The notes under the pieces are model-generated. The model saw nothing but the letters and a program-made list of their open reading frames with translations, had not been told where the DNA came from and made no database searches. The translations under genes were made by a program, and so were the position numbers. Below, in pieces: positions 1 to 9,337 of a stretch of DNA of 64,000 nucleotides (its first letter is position 1; each line of letters starts with the position of its first letter). The stretch comes from Dyella marensis (GTDB lineage Bacteria; Pseudomonadota; Gammaproteobacteria; Xanthomonadales; Rhodanobacteraceae), in assembly GCF_900112865.1 (NCBI RefSeq), contig NZ_FONH01000019.1, positions 18,430 to 82,429 of the forward strand, written 5' to 3'.

Positions 1-352
1 CGTGCGCGCCGCGGCGCACCAGCGCGCCGGGCACCACGCGCGCGCCCAGGCCCTGCAGCTCGGCGTCGTTGCCGTGGGCGAAGCGCAGCGGCACTTTGTC
101 GAAGGCCAGTGCGGAACCGCCGTCGACCACGCGGTTGCCGTTGATGCGGAAATACAGCAGCACCGCTTTCTTGATCCACTGGTTGACCGTCCAGCCGCCA
201 TGGCCGTCCGGCTCGGCGACGCGGCGCTCGCCGGATTCCAGCAGGTCGATCACCTGCTCCACGGCGGGGCGCAGATAGGTTTCGATGTCGGACTGGGTGA
301 GGTCGTTGCGGCGCTCGAAGGCGTCGTTGATCAGGGATTCGATGCTTTGCAT
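1..352 (-). CDS. dapD: 2,3,4,5-tetrahydropyridine-2,6-dicarboxylate N-succinyltransferase, N-terminal part (cut by window edge)
   Basis: This enzyme transfers succinyl from succinyl-CoA to tetrahydrodipicolinate in the succinylase branch of lysine and meso-diaminopimelate synthesis, in the cytoplasm. The visible 117 codons start at the complement of 350-352 with MQSIESLINDAFERR and include the segment KKAVLLYFRING and FDKVPLRFA, which follow the N-terminal helical domain of E. coli DapD closely. The left-handed beta-helix catalytic domain lies beyond the window. It is transcribed in the same direction as glnD, 88 bp downstream of it, an arrangement I regard as usual in this group. Identification is firm from the N-terminal domain alone. 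Confidence 0.93.
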   Translation of the reverse strand, partial: MQSIESLINDAFERRNDLTQSDIETYLRPAVEQVIDLLESGERRVAEPDGHGGWTVNQWIKKAVLLYFRINGNRVVDGGSALAFDKVPLRFAHGNDAELQGLGARVVPGALVRRGAH

Positions 353-440
353 GGCGTGCGGGGACCTTGGGAAAACTGAAGCATGCTAGCGGGATTGGCC
401 GCAGGGGGCGAGCCGGTTTGGCCGTCTATCGGCGGATGCC

Positions 441-3083
441 CTAGCCCGCGCGCCTGGCCGCACCCAGGCGATCCAGCAGGGCGTGCAGCAGGCGGTCCTG
501 CTGCACCACGCCAAGCGGCGCGTTGCGGCGGTCGCTGATAAGGAAGAAATCTTCCACGCGCTCGCCGAAGGTGGCGATGCGCGCATCGTGCACGCGCACC
601 TCGGCGTCGACCATGGCCTGCGACACCGCGGCGAGCAGGCCGGGCCGGTCGCTGCACACCAGGGCCAGCCGGGTGCGCTCGCCGATGGCGCTGAAGGCGA
701 TCTTCGGCGCCGCCTGGAAATGCTTCAGATGCCGCGACATGTTCCGCCGCGACGGCTGGTGCGTATGCGCCGGCTGCGACAGCGCGCGGTGCAGGCGCTG
801 CTGCAGTTCCTCGGCGCGATCGGCGCTGGCCGGCTGCTGGCTGTCCGATTCGAGCAGCAGGAAGGTGTCCAGTGCCATGCCGTTGCGGCTGTTGAGGATG
901 CGCGCCTCCATCACCGAGAAATGCAGGCGGTCGAGCATGGCGGTGACCGAGGCGAACAGGCCGTCGCGGTCCGGCGTGTAGACGAACAGCTCGGTGGTGC
1001 CGCGCACCGACAGCGGATGCACTTCGATCAGCGGCGTCGCCCCGCCGCTGCGGATGATCGCCGCCGTCTGCCAGGCGATCTGCTCCGGGCGGTGGCGCAG
1101 GAAGCTCTGCTCCGGGAAGTCGTGCCATACGCGCTGGCAGGCCTGCTCCGCAAAACCGTCCGCGAGCAGCAGGGCCAGCGCCGCCTCGCGGCATTCGCGC
1201 ACGCGCGCGGCGGCGTCGCGCGGCAGTTCGTCGTCGCTGGCCAGGGCGTAGCGGGTAGCGGTGTAGAGGTCAGCCAGCAGGCGGTCCTTCCACGCGTTCC
1301 ACAGCCGCGGGCTGGTGCCGATGATGTCGGCGATGGTCAACAGATACAGCAGGTCCAGGCGCTCACGCTCGCCCACGGCTTCGGCGAAGCGCTGCACCAC
1401 GTCCGGATCGGTGATGTCCTGGCGCTGCGCGGTCACGCTCATCAGCAGGTGCCAGCGCACCAGCCAGGCGATCAGGTCGATGTCTTCGCGCGGCAGGCCG
1501 AGGCGGGCGCCGAACGCGCGCGCGTCTTCCTCGCCCAGCACGGAATGGTCGCCGCCGCGGCCCTTGGCGATATCGTGGAACAGCGCGGCGAGCAGCAGCA
1601 GCTCGGGCTTCTCCAGCGTGGGCCAGATGCCGCAGGCGATCGGGAATTCGCTGCGCGCGGCCGCATCGGCGAAGCGCGCCACGTTGCGCAGCACGCGCAG
1701 CGTGTGCTCATCCACGGTGTAGACATGGAACAGGTCGTACTGCATGCGCCCGAACACCTTGCCGAAGGCCGGCAGCACCGCCGCCAGCAGGCCGTGCCGG
1801 TTCATCCGCCACAGTGCCTCCACCGCCGGCGCGCCCTTGCGCAGCAGCTGCAGGAAGGCATCGAGCACCTGCGGATCGTCGGCCAGCGCCGCGCCGAAGA
1901 ACGCGGTGGCCTGGTGGATGCGGCGCATGGTGTCGGCGGTGAAGCCGACGATGCCCGGCTCGCCCAGGCGCAGGATGAATACCTCGACCAGGGCCGCCGG
2001 ACGGCGCACGAACAGATCCGGATCGCGCACCGCCAGGCGCGAGCCGTAACGCAGGAAATCCGCGCCGACCGGCTGCGGCTCGGCCGGCGGCTCGAGCATT
2101 TCCTCGAAGCGCTCGGCAATCTGCACCCCTAAACGTTCCACCTGGCTGGCGGCGCGGTAGTAGCCCTGCATGAACTGCTCGACGCCGAGGTTCTTCTCGT
2201 GCTCGTCGCGGAAGCCCAACTGCTCGGCGAGCGCGCGCTGGTAGTCGAACAGCAGGCGCTCCTCGGCGCGGCCGGCCTCCAGGTGCAGCGCGAAACGGTA
2301 GCGGCGCAGCGTGGCCTCGGCCTCTTCCAGGGTGGAGCGCTCGGCCGGATCGAGCAAGCCTTCCTCGACCATGCCGTCGAAATCGTCCGCATGCGCCAGG
2401 CGACGCCCCAGCCAGCGCAGCGAATCGAGCGTGCGCAGGCCGCCGGGACCGTCCTTGAGATTGGGTTCGAGGTTGTAGGCGGTGTCGTTGTAGCGCGCAT
2501 GGCGCGCATCGCGCTCGGACAGGCGCACCGCCAGGTAGGCAGCCGGCGGCCACAGCGCGGGGTCGTCGACGATCGCCTGCAGCGAGGCTTCCAGCGCGGG
2601 ATCGCCGGCCAGCCGGCGTGCATCGAGCAGGCTGGTGAACACGCTGGCGTCCTGCGCGGACAGCGCGCGGCACTGGGCCGGGTCGCGTACCGCATGGCCC
2701 ACTTTCAAGCCGATGTCCCACAGCGTGGCGAAGCATTGCTCCAGCGCGCGCAGCCGTGCCGGTTCGGCGCGCTCGGCCAGCACCAGCAGGTCCACATCCG
2801 AATGCGGAAACAGCAGGCCGCGGCCGAAACCGCCGACCGCGAACAAGGCCGCGCCCTCCACCTCGCCCAGGCAGGCGGTCCAGACGTGGGCGACGATGCG
2901 CGATACCGAATCGCCGCGCCGGCGCGCCAGCGCGGTGGCGTCGGCGCCGTCGCGGAAGGCGGTGGCGATGGCGCGGTCGACGTCGCCCAGCAGCTGCCGC
3001 AGCGCCCGCCGCGCCTCAGTCGATACGCCCGAGCGCGGGACCGCGGTGGGCAGGCGGGGCAAGGGCGGCAGCACGACGGTCAT
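441..3083 (-). CDS. glnD: Bifunctional [protein-PII] uridylyltransferase / uridylyl-removing enzyme
   Basis: GlnD senses glutamine and adds or removes UMP on PII proteins (GlnB, GlnK), controlling glutamine synthetase and nitrogen regulation. The 880-residue product has the family length and domain order. A nucleotidyltransferase domain carries GGFGRG and HSDVD near residues 84-98. A GlnD-specific middle follows, then an HD domain with LFHDIAKGRGGDHS near residue 500. Two C-terminal ACT domains lie at roughly 700-770 (TELFVYTPDRDGLFA) and 800-870 (TRLALVCSDRPGLLAAVS), the glutamine-sensing part. The ATG at 3083 is used. It lies between map upstream and dapD downstream, all on the minus strand. 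No defect in key residues is seen. Confidence 0.97.
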   Translation of the reverse strand: MTVVLPPLPRLPTAVPRSGVSTEARRALRQLLGDVDRAIATAFRDGADATALARRRGDSVSRIVAHVWTACLGEVEGAALFAVGGFGRGLLFPHSDVDLLVLAERAEPARLRALEQCFATLWDIGLKVGHAVRDPAQCRALSAQDASVFTSLLDARRLAGDPALEASLQAIVDDPALWPPAAYLAVRLSERDARHARYNDTAYNLEPNLKDGPGGLRTLDSLRWLGRRLAHADDFDGMVEEGLLDPAERSTLEEAEATLRRYRFALHLEAGRAEERLLFDYQRALAEQLGFRDEHEKNLGVEQFMQGYYRAASQVERLGVQIAERFEEMLEPPAEPQPVGADFLRYGSRLAVRDPDLFVRRPAALVEVFILRLGEPGIVGFTADTMRRIHQATAFFGAALADDPQVLDAFLQLLRKGAPAVEALWRMNRHGLLAAVLPAFGKVFGRMQYDLFHVYTVDEHTLRVLRNVARFADAAARSEFPIACGIWPTLEKPELLLLAALFHDIAKGRGGDHSVLGEEDARAFGARLGLPREDIDLIAWLVRWHLLMSVTAQRQDITDPDVVQRFAEAVGERERLDLLYLLTIADIIGTSPRLWNAWKDRLLADLYTATRYALASDDELPRDAAARVRECREAALALLLADGFAEQACQRVWHDFPEQSFLRHRPEQIAWQTAAIIRSGGATPLIEVHPLSVRGTTELFVYTPDRDGLFASVTAMLDRLHFSVMEARILNSRNGMALDTFLLLESDSQQPASADRAEELQQRLHRALSQPAHTHQPSRRNMSRHLKHFQAAPKIAFSAIGERTRLALVCSDRPGLLAAVSQAMVDAEVRVHDARIATFGERVEDFFLISDRRNAPLGVVQQDRLLHALLDRLGAARRAG

Positions 3084-3158
3084 GGGCGGCGGGGACCGGG
3101 AAACGGGGAACCGAAGCAGTCTGCCACGCCGAGGACGGCACGGAGCGCCCCGAAACGA

Positions 3159-3184
3159 AGAAGGGCGGCCAAGGCCGCCCTTCT
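3159..3184 (-). terminator. Hairpin terminator candidate after map
   Basis: A 12-bp perfect stem (3159-3170 with 3173-3184, core GGGCGGCC/GGCCGCCC) sits 21 bp beyond the map stop codon on the minus strand. It is followed on that strand by only a short T-rich stretch (TCGTTTCG), so it is a strong hairpin with a weak U-tract. It may only partly stop transcription into glnD. Confidence 0.55.
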
Positions 3185-3204
3185 ATCAAACTATTTCCCG
3201 CCCC

Positions 3205-3969
3205 TCAGGCATCCGGCCAGGGCGTCAGGATCTCGAAGCCGTCGTCGGTCACCGCGATGGTGTGCTCCCACTGGGCCGACAGCGAATGGTCCTTGGTCAC
3301 CACGGTCCAGCCGTCCGGCAGCTGGCGGGTCTGCGGCTTGCCGGCGTTGACCATCGGCTCGACCGTGAAGGTCATGCCCTTCTTCAGCTCCAGCCCGCTG
3401 GCGGGCTTGCCGTAGTGCAGCACCTGGGGCTCGTCGTGATAGACCTTGCCGATGCCGTGGCCGCAGTACTCGCGCACCACCGAGAAACCGGCCGCCTCGG
3501 CATGCTTCTGGATGGCGTGGCCGACGTCGCCCAGGGTGGCGCCGGGGCGCACCGCCTGGATGCCCAGCATCATCGCCTCGTGGGTGGTCTCCACCAGCCG
3601 CCGGGCCAGCACCGAGGGGGTGCCGACGTAATACATGCGGCTGGTGTCGCCGTGCCAGCCGTCGCGGATGACGGTGACGTCCAGGTTGATGATGTCGCCG
3701 TCCTTCAGCAGCTTGCCCGGGCTGGGAATGCCGTGGCAGATCACGTGGTTGACCGAGGTGCACAGGGTCTTGGGAAAGCCGTTGTAGCCCACGTTGGCCG
3801 GGATGGCCTTCTGCACGTTGACGATGTGCTCGTAGGCGAGGCGGTCCAGGTCCTCGGTGGTCACGCCCGGCTTGACGTGCTCCTTGAGCATGGCCAGCAC
3901 TTCGGCGGCGAGCTTGCCGGCCTCGCGCATGGCTTGGATGTCGGCGGGGGATTTCAGGGTAACGGCCAT
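3205..3969 (-). CDS. map: Type I methionine aminopeptidase
   Basis: It removes the initiator methionine from nascent proteins. Metal-binding residues of the pita-bread fold are all visible in order: His in VNHVICHG, Asp in NLDVTVIRDG, Asp in HGDTSRMYY, His in EYCGHGIG, Glu in FTVEPMVN and Glu in QWEHTIAV. I chose the ATG at 3969 (MAVTLKSPADI), which gives 254 residues, close to E. coli Map at 264. An in-frame start 24 bp upstream would add an unconserved extension. The gene is divergent from rpsB, the classic map | rpsB-tsf arrangement. Confidence 0.96.
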   Translation of the reverse strand: MAVTLKSPADIQAMREAGKLAAEVLAMLKEHVKPGVTTEDLDRLAYEHIVNVQKAIPANVGYNGFPKTLCTSVNHVICHGIPSPGKLLKDGDIINLDVTVIRDGWHGDTSRMYYVGTPSVLARRLVETTHEAMMLGIQAVRPGATLGDVGHAIQKHAEAAGFSVVREYCGHGIGKVYHDEPQVLHYGKPASGLELKKGMTFTVEPMVNAGKPQTRQLPDGWTVVTKDHSLSAQWEHTIAVTDDGFEILTPWPDA

Positions 3970-4021
3970 AGGTCCACTCAGATGGCGCCGCAAGTCCCCG
4001 GCTTCAACCGGGCGGGCCGAC

Positions 4022-4051
4022 TTGCCGCTGCGCCGGCGCGCCGGCTATAAT
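4022..4051 (+). promoter_or_regulatory. Sigma-70-type promoter of the rpsB-tsf operon
   Basis: A -35 box TTGCCG (4022-4027) and a perfect -10 box TATAAT (4046-4051) are separated by 18 bp. Transcription would start near 4058, giving an untranslated leader of about 240 nt before rpsB. It is the best-matching promoter at the left end of the window. Confidence 0.8.
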
Positions 4052-4057
4052 TTCGGA

Positions 4058-4301
4058 GTTTTGCTGCCCGGAGAACGCGCCTTAGAAGGCGTTTCCCGAT
4101 TGGCCGCAAAGCGAAAAGCGATTGTAACCGCGCTGCGGCATGATCACTTAAGTCCTTGATCGGACAAACCTAACGCCACACACGCATCGGCACCGCCTTC
4201 GGGGTGCCGCGGGCCTTCGGGTACCGCGGTCGAAGCCGGGGATGCGTGGAGGTCCCAACCCCCGGGCCACACAAAAAAGGCCCAATGAAGGAGTTTTTCC
4301 C
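4058..4301 (+). promoter_or_regulatory. Long structured 5' leader of rpsB-tsf, probable autoregulatory region
   Basis: The stretch between the rpsB promoter and start codon has no gene but several hairpins. One is GTCC/GGAC at 4152-4165. A very stable one is CCGCGG at 4207-4212 pairing with 4224-4229 and closing on a C(UUCG)G tetraloop at 4215-4220. In other gammaproteobacteria the rpsB leader (Rfam t44 family) mediates repression by S2. That this leader does so is inference from position, length and structure. The ribosome binding site AAGGAG at 4288-4293 is well placed. Confidence 0.5.
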
Positions 4302-5192
4302 ATGGCACAAGTCACCATGCGCCAGATGCTCGAGGCTGGCGTGCACTTCGGTCACCAGACCCGCTACTGGAACCCCAAGATGGCGCCGTACATCTTCGGC
4401 GCCCGCGGCAAGATCCACATCATCAATCTGGAAAAGACCCTCCCGCTGTTCACCGACGCGATGCATTTCCTGTCGGCCGTGGCGCAGAAGCGCGGCACCG
4501 TGCTGTTCGTCGGCACCAAGCGCTCGGCCCGCGAGGCCCTGGCCGAGGAAGCCGGCCGCGCCGGCATGCCGTTCGTGACCGCCCGCTGGCTCGGCGGCAT
4601 GCTGACCAACTTCCGCACCGTCAAGCAGTCCGTGGCGCGCCTGAAGGAGCTGGAAGCGGCCGAGACCGACGGCAGCTTCGACCGCCTGGTCAAGCACGAA
4701 GTGCTGGCCCGCCGTCGCGAGCGCGAGAAGCTGGAGAACTCGCTGGGCGGCATCAAGGACATGAACCGCCTGCCCGACGCGCTGTTCGTGGTCGATATCG
4801 GCCATGAAGACATCGCCGTGCAGGAAGCCAAGAAGCTCGGCATCCCGGTGGTCGCGGTGGTCGACACCAACTACAACCCGGAACTGGTGGACTACGCCAT
4901 CCCGGGCAACGACGACGCGATCCGCGCGATCCAGCTGTACGCCCGCGCCGCCGCCGACTCGATCCTCGAGGGCCGCGCCGCCGCCCCGGCTGCCGCCCAC
5001 GGCGACGCCAACGAGTTCGTCGAGCTCGACGAGGAAGGCAACCCGGTCGCCAAGGAAGAGCGCAAGGCCGCTCCCCGCCGCGACAACAACCGCGGTCCGG
5101 CCAAGAAGGGCGCCGGCGCCCCGCGCCGCGACGGCGGTCGTGGCGGCCGCGGCGGTCGTCAGAACGACGGCGAAGCGGACGGCGGCGAGTAA
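4302..5192 (+). CDS. rpsB: 30S ribosomal protein S2 with long C-terminal tail
   Basis: S2 belongs to the 30S subunit and helps recruit S1. The start ATG at 4302 ([20 protein letters not shown]) follows AAGGAG by 8 bp. Family hallmarks are [14 protein letters not shown] near the N-terminus, [14 protein letters not shown] and the [20 protein letters not shown] segment. The product has 296 residues against 241 in E. coli. The extra part, from about residue 225, is low-complexity, first acidic then rich in Arg and Gly ([13 protein letters not shown]). It is transcribed with tsf 60 bp downstream. Identity is certain; any role of the tail is unknown. Confidence 0.98.
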   Translation: MAQVTMRQMLEAGVHFGHQTRYWNPKMAPYIFGARGKIHIINLEKTLPLFTDAMHFLSAVAQKRGTVLFVGTKRSAREALAEEAGRAGMPFVTARWLGGMLTNFRTVKQSVARLKELEAAETDGSFDRLVKHEVLARRREREKLENSLGGIKDMNRLPDALFVVDIGHEDIAVQEAKKLGIPVVAVVDTNYNPELVDYAIPGNDDAIRAIQLYARAAADSILEGRAAAPAAAHGDANEFVELDEEGNPVAKEERKAAPRRDNNRGPAKKGAGAPRRDGGRGGRGGRQNDGEADGGE

Positions 5193-5252
5193 GCCATCCC
5201 CCGCCCCGGCCGCATGCGGCCGGGGCGTTTCAAAGATTTTCGAGGAACCCAG

Positions 5253-6131
5253 ATGACTGCCATTACCGCAAAACTGGTCGGCGAACTGCGCGAGCGCTCG
5301 GGCGCCGGCATGATGGACTGCAAGAAGGCGCTGACCGAGACCAACGGCGATATCGAAGCCGCCATCGAGCACCTGCGCAAGACCGGCCTGGCCAAGGCCG
5401 ACAAGAAGGCCGACCGCGTCGCCGCCGAAGGCCGCGTGGCCACCGCCAGCGACAACGGCAAGGCCGTGCTGGTCGAGGTCAACAGCGAGACCGACTTCGC
5501 CGCCAAGAACGCCGAGTTCATCGACTTCACCCATGCCGTGGCGCAGGCCGTGCTGCAGGCCGGCGTGACCGAGATCGAGGCCGTCAAGGCCTCCGCGATC
5601 ACGGGCTTCGCCAACATCGAAGAGGCCGCCAAGGCCAAGACCGCGACCATCGGCGAGAAGATCGACGTGCGCCGCGCCGCCCGCGTGGAGAACGACGGCC
5701 CGCTCGGCGTGTACTCGCACGGCGGCAAGATCGGCGTGATCGTGGCGCTCAAGGGCGGCTCGGAAGAGCTGGCCAAGGGCATCGCCATGCACGTGGCCGC
5801 CATGAACCCGCCCTACGTGAAGGCCGAGGACGTTCCCGCCGACTTCATCGCGCGCGAGAAGGACATCGCCCTCGCCGCCATGTCGGACAAGGAAAAGAAC
5901 AAGCCCGCCGACATCCTGGACAAGATCATCACCGGCAAGATCAACAAGATCGTGTCGGACGTGACCCTGGTCGGCCAGCCCTACGTGCTGGACACCAACC
6001 TCACCGTCGGCGACGTCCTGAAGAAGGAAGGCGCGGACGTGGTGAAGGTGGTGCGCCTGGTCGTGGGCGAAGGCATCGAGAAGGTCCAGGAGGACTACCT
6101 CGCCGAAGTGCAGAAGGCGATGCAGGTCTGA
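5253..6131 (+). CDS. tsf: Elongation factor Ts
   Basis: EF-Ts exchanges GDP for GTP on EF-Tu. The 292-residue protein starts at the ATG at 5253 after GAGGA (5242-5246). It shows the N-terminal UBA-like segment [16 protein letters not shown], the nucleotide-exchange motif [11 protein letters not shown], which matches the family TDFV region, and the core ending in [15 protein letters not shown]. It is the second gene of rpsB-tsf and is followed at once by an intrinsic terminator, so the pair forms its own unit. Confidence 0.98.
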   Translation: MTAITAKLVGELRERSGAGMMDCKKALTETNGDIEAAIEHLRKTGLAKADKKADRVAAEGRVATASDNGKAVLVEVNSETDFAAKNAEFIDFTHAVAQAVLQAGVTEIEAVKASAITGFANIEEAAKAKTATIGEKIDVRRAARVENDGPLGVYSHGGKIGVIVALKGGSEELAKGIAMHVAAMNPPYVKAEDVPADFIAREKDIALAAMSDKEKNKPADILDKIITGKINKIVSDVTLVGQPYVLDTNLTVGDVLKKEGADVVKVVRLVVGEGIEKVQEDYLAEVQKAMQV

Positions 6132-6150
6132 CCTGTCGCGCATTCGCTTG

Positions 6151-6179
6151 AAAAGCCGCGGGAAACCGCGGCTTTTTTA
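6151..6179 (+). terminator. Intrinsic terminator after tsf
   Basis: The stem AGCCGCGG/CCGCGGCT (6154-6161 with 6166-6173) has a GAAA tetraloop and is followed by a run of T to 6179. It lies about 20 bp after the tsf stop codon and has textbook form. Confidence 0.92.
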
Positions 6180-6289
6180 TTGCCCGCGGATGGACTTGGG
6201 CACGGACGGCCGGACGTCCACGCATGCAGCGCAGGCACGCGTGCATGAACGGGACATCGTCGCGCACCGCATCGCGGCGCGCTTCGTGC

Positions 6290-6318
6290 TTACCTGCGCG
6301 CGGCGCAGCCGCTACAAT
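6290..6318 (+). promoter_or_regulatory. Putative promoter of pyrH
   Basis: TTACCT (6290-6295) and TACAAT (6313-6318) are spaced by 17 bp between the tsf terminator and pyrH. The -10 is good and the -35 moderate. It would yield a leader of about 28 nt. The rest of 6180-6289 holds nothing recognisable. Confidence 0.55.
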
Positions 6319-6352
6319 GCGCGCGTTTTGCCACACACAATCCGGAGACCCT

Positions 6353-7075
6353 ATGAGCGAACCGCTTAAATATCGCCGCATCCTGCTCAAACTCTCCGGT
6401 GAAGCGCTGATGGGCGAAGCCGACTACGGCATCGACCCGAAAGTGATCGGCCGCCTGGCCGACGAGATCATCGACATCCAGAAGGCCGGCGTGCAGATCG
6501 GCGTGGTCATCGGCGGCGGCAACATCTTCCGCGGCGCCGGCCTCGCCGCCGCGGGCATGGACCGCGTCACCGGCGACCACATGGGCATGCTCGCCACCGT
6601 GATGAACGCGCTGGCGATGCAGGACGCGATCGAGCGCCGCGGCGGCTTCGCCCGCGTGATGAGCGCGATCCAGATCCACGACGTGGCCGAGGACTTCATC
6701 CGCCGCCGCGCGATCCGCCACATCGAGAAGGGCCGCATCGCGCTGTTCGCCGCCGGCACCGGCAATCCGTTCTTCACCACCGACTCGGCCGCCGCGCTGC
6801 GCGCGGTGGAGATCGGCGCGGACCTGCTGCTGAAGGCGACCAAGGTCGACGGCGTGTACACCGCCGACCCAGCGCGCCACGCCGACGCCACCCGCTACGA
6901 CCGGCTCACCTACGACCAGGTGATCGAGCGCAAGCTGGCGGTGATGGACACCGCCGCCATCGCGCTGTGCCGCGACCACGGCATGCCGCTGCGCATCTAC
7001 GACATGACCGTGCCGGGCAACCTGCTGCGGATCATGCGCGGCGAGTCGATCGGCACCATCGTCACCGACCGCTGA
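6353..7075 (+). CDS. pyrH: UMP kinase
   Basis: PyrH phosphorylates UMP to UDP in pyrimidine nucleotide synthesis and belongs to the amino-acid-kinase fold. The ATG at 6353 gives 240 residues, the usual length. Motifs include [10 protein letters not shown] near the N-terminus, GGGNIFRG (phosphate-binding Gly-rich loop), [34 protein letters not shown] and the [12 protein letters not shown] segment. It heads the pyrH-frr-uppS-cdsA-dxr-rseP series. GGAGACCCT upstream supplies the ribosome binding site. Confidence 0.97.
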   Translation: MSEPLKYRRILLKLSGEALMGEADYGIDPKVIGRLADEIIDIQKAGVQIGVVIGGGNIFRGAGLAAAGMDRVTGDHMGMLATVMNALAMQDAIERRGGFARVMSAIQIHDVAEDFIRRRAIRHIEKGRIALFAAGTGNPFFTTDSAAALRAVEIGADLLLKATKVDGVYTADPARHADATRYDRLTYDQVIERKLAVMDTAAIALCRDHGMPLRIYDMTVPGNLLRIMRGESIGTIVTDR

Positions 7076-7112
7076 CGCCCGGGCGGGGTGCCGCAAGGCG
7101 CCCCACCCTGCC

Positions 7113-7138
7113 GGAAGCCCGCCCGCTTGCGGGCTTCC
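7113..7138 (+). other. Strong hairpin between pyrH and frr
   Basis: A 10-bp perfect stem (GGAAGCCCGC, 7113-7122, with 7129-7138) and a 6-nt loop follow the pyrH stop by 37 bp. No T-run follows, so it is more likely an mRNA-stabilising or processing element than a terminator. Confidence 0.5.
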
Positions 7139-7146
7139 CCCGCTGT

Positions 7147-7152
7147 TATACT
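7147..7152 (+). promoter_or_regulatory. Possible -10 box of an frr promoter
   Basis: TATACT at 7147-7152 would start transcription about 24 nt before frr. The spacing to the nearest TTG (7127) is too short for a normal -35, so the promoter is tentative. Confidence 0.3.
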
Positions 7153-7182
7153 TCCAGGCTTGCACGATCAAGGGGTATGCCC

Positions 7183-7740
7183 ATGCTCAACGACATCAAG
7201 ACCGATGCCCAGACCCGCATGGGCAAAAGCATCGATTCGCTCAAGCACAGCTTGACCCGCCTGCGCACCGGCCGCGCCAGCACCGCGCTGGTGGAAAACA
7301 TCAGGGTGCCGGCCTACGGCTCGGAGATGCCGCTCAACCAGGTGGCCTCGATCTCGCTGGGCGATGCCCGCTCGATCATCATCACGCCGTTCGACAAGAG
7401 CCACATCGCCGCGGTCGAGAAGGCGCTGCTGTCCTCCGACGTCGGCATCACGCCGACCACCGCCGGCACGGTGATCCGCCTCAACATGCCGCCGCTCACC
7501 GAAGAACGCCGCCGCGAGCTGGCCAAGCACGTGGCGCACGAGGGCGAGGAAGCCAAGATCGCCATCCGCAACGTGCGCCGTGATGCGATGCAGCAGGTGA
7601 AGGACCTGCTCAAGGACAAGAAGATCACCGAGGACGACGAGCGCCGCGCCGAGGACGACATCCAGAAGCTCACGGATCGCTTCGTCAAGGAAGTGGACAC
7701 GGTCGCCAAGGCCAAGGAAGAGGAGCTGATGGCGCTCTGA
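7183..7740 (+). CDS. frr: Ribosome recycling factor
   Basis: RRF splits the post-termination ribosome with EF-G. I chose the ATG at 7183 (MLNDIKTDAQTRM) over the ATG at 7177 because the AAGGGG Shine-Dalgarno (7170-7175) stands 7 bp from the former and only 1 bp from the latter. The resulting 185 residues equal the E. coli length. Conserved segments are LRTGRAS, NQVASISLGD, the PPLTEERRREL helix and RRDAMQQVKDL. It is followed by uppS after 20 bp. Confidence 0.97.
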   Translation: MLNDIKTDAQTRMGKSIDSLKHSLTRLRTGRASTALVENIRVPAYGSEMPLNQVASISLGDARSIIITPFDKSHIAAVEKALLSSDVGITPTTAGTVIRLNMPPLTEERRRELAKHVAHEGEEAKIAIRNVRRDAMQQVKDLLKDKKITEDDERRAEDDIQKLTDRFVKEVDTVAKAKEEELMAL

Positions 7741-7760
7741 CGCGCCATCGCTCCGACCGC

Positions 7761-8507
7761 ATGGCCGACGCCGACGCCGCGCGGATCCCGCGCCACATCG
7801 CCATCGTGATGGACGGCAACGGCCGCTGGGCCAAGGCGCGCCACCGCCCGCGCAGCTTCGGTCACAACGCCGGCCGCAAGGCCCTGCGCGAAGTGGTCGA
7901 AGGCTGCCTGCGCGAAGGCGTGCAGGCACTCACCGTGTTCGCCTTCTCCAGCGAGAACTGGCAGCGCCCGCAGGACGAGGTCGGCGCGCTGATGGAGCTG
8001 TTCGTGCGCGCCCTGGACAAGGAAGTGGACGAACTGCACCAGCACGGCGTACGCATGCGCTTCGTCGGCGACCTGGGCGCGTTCGATCCGACCCTGCGCC
8101 AGCGCATGAACCAGGCGATCGCACACACCGCCGGCAACGACAAGCTGCATCTCAACGTGGCGGTGAACTACGGCGGTCGCTGGGACGTGGTGCAGGCCGC
8201 GCGCAAGGCCGCCGAGGCGGTGGCCCGCGGCGAGTTCCGCGCCGACGAGATCGACGAGCAGTTGCTCGGCCATTGGATGAGCCTGGCCGAACTGCCCCCG
8301 CTGGACCTGTTCATCCGCACCGGCGGCGAGCTGCGCATCAGCAACTTCCTGCTGTGGCAGGCCGCCTATGCGGAGCTGTATTTCACCGATACCTTGTGGC
8401 CGGACTTCGACCAGGCTTGCCTGCGCGGGGCCATCGAGGAATATGCACGCCGTGAGCGCCGCTTCGGGCGCACCGGCGAGCAGGTCGCCGTCAAGGCGTC
8501 AACCTAA
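7761..8507 (+). CDS. uppS: Undecaprenyl diphosphate synthase (cis-prenyltransferase)
   Basis: UppS condenses eight isopentenyl units onto farnesyl diphosphate to make the C55 carrier of peptidoglycan and O-antigen. The 248-residue product has the signature [13 protein letters not shown] with catalytic Asp near residue 20. It also has [11 protein letters not shown], and [23 protein letters not shown] near the C-terminus. Its substrate comes from ispA, present at 28251. It is 8 bp from cdsA, consistent with one transcript. Confidence 0.97.
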   Translation: MADADAARIPRHIAIVMDGNGRWAKARHRPRSFGHNAGRKALREVVEGCLREGVQALTVFAFSSENWQRPQDEVGALMELFVRALDKEVDELHQHGVRMRFVGDLGAFDPTLRQRMNQAIAHTAGNDKLHLNVAVNYGGRWDVVQAARKAAEAVARGEFRADEIDEQLLGHWMSLAELPPLDLFIRTGGELRISNFLLWQAAYAELYFTDTLWPDFDQACLRGAIEEYARRERRFGRTGEQVAVKAST

Positions 8508-8515
8508 GGATCCGC

Positions 8516-9337
8516 ATGCTGCTTCAGCGCACTCTTACCGCACTGCTGCTCGCGCCGCTGGCGATCCTGCTGATCCTGTGGCCGCCGACGACGGTGTTCG
8601 CGCCGCTGGTGGCGCTGGCCTTCCTGGCCGCGCTGTGGGAATGGACCCGCCTGTCCGGCCTGAAGCACGACACCGGCGTGCGCGGCGGCCTGCTGGCCGC
8701 CGCCGCCGTGTTGTTCGCCCTGCTGTGGTGGGCGCGCGACTCCGCCCTGTGGCCGGTGCTGATCGGCGTCGGTGTGCTGTGGTGGGGCGTGGTCTGCGTC
8801 TGGCTCAACCACTTCGCCTTCGGCGCCGCGCCGACGCGCGAGAACCGGCTGCTCAAGCTCGGCGCCGGTGCGCTGGTGATCGTGCCGGCCTGGGTGGCCG
8901 CGATGAGCATCCACCGCGACCAGCCGCACGGCCACTGGTGGACCGTGCTGGCCCTGGCCATCGTGTGGGCCGCCGATATCGGCGCCTATTTCAGCGGCCG
9001 CCTGTTCGGCAAGCGCAAGCTCGCCCCGACCATCAGCCCCGGCAAGACCTGGGCCGGCGTGTACGGCGCCTTCATCGCCGGCGCCCTGGTGGCCGGCGTG
9101 GGCGGCTGGCTGCTGCACGTGCGCGACGGCAGCCTGGTCGGCCTGATCCTGCTGTCGATGGTCACGGTGGTCGCCTCGATCGTCGGCGACCTGCTGGAAA
9201 GCCTGATGAAGCGGCATGCCGCGGTGAAGGACTCCGGCAACCTGTTCCCCGGCCACGGCGGCCTGCTGGACCGCCTGGACAGCGTGTTCGCCGCCCTGCC
9301 CGTGTTCGCCGCCGGCAAATTGCTGCTGGGTCTATGA
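8516..9337 (+). CDS. cdsA: Phosphatidate cytidylyltransferase (CDP-diglyceride synthase)
   Basis: CdsA makes CDP-diacylglycerol, precursor of all phospholipids, in the inner membrane. The 273 residues are mostly hydrophobic with about seven or eight membrane segments. The family signature lies in the C-terminal third: [11 protein letters not shown], then [12 protein letters not shown]. The stop codon overlaps the dxr start (ATGA at 9334-9337), implying translational coupling. Confidence 0.96.
   Translation: MLLQRTLTALLLAPLAILLILWPPTTVFAPLVALAFLAALWEWTRLSGLKHDTGVRGGLLAAAAVLFALLWWARDSALWPVLIGVGVLWWGVVCVWLNHFAFGAAPTRENRLLKLGAGALVIVPAWVAAMSIHRDQPHGHWWTVLALAIVWAADIGAYFSGRLFGKRKLAPTISPGKTWAGVYGAFIAGALVAGVGGWLLHVRDGSLVGLILLSMVTVVASIVGDLLESLMKRHAAVKDSGNLFPGHGGLLDRLDSVFAALPVFAAGKLLLGL

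Noticed and set aside
4170..6143. A 650-codon open frame opposite rpsB and tsf
   Set aside because: It is antisense to two highly expressed, certain genes, with no ribosome binding site or motif.
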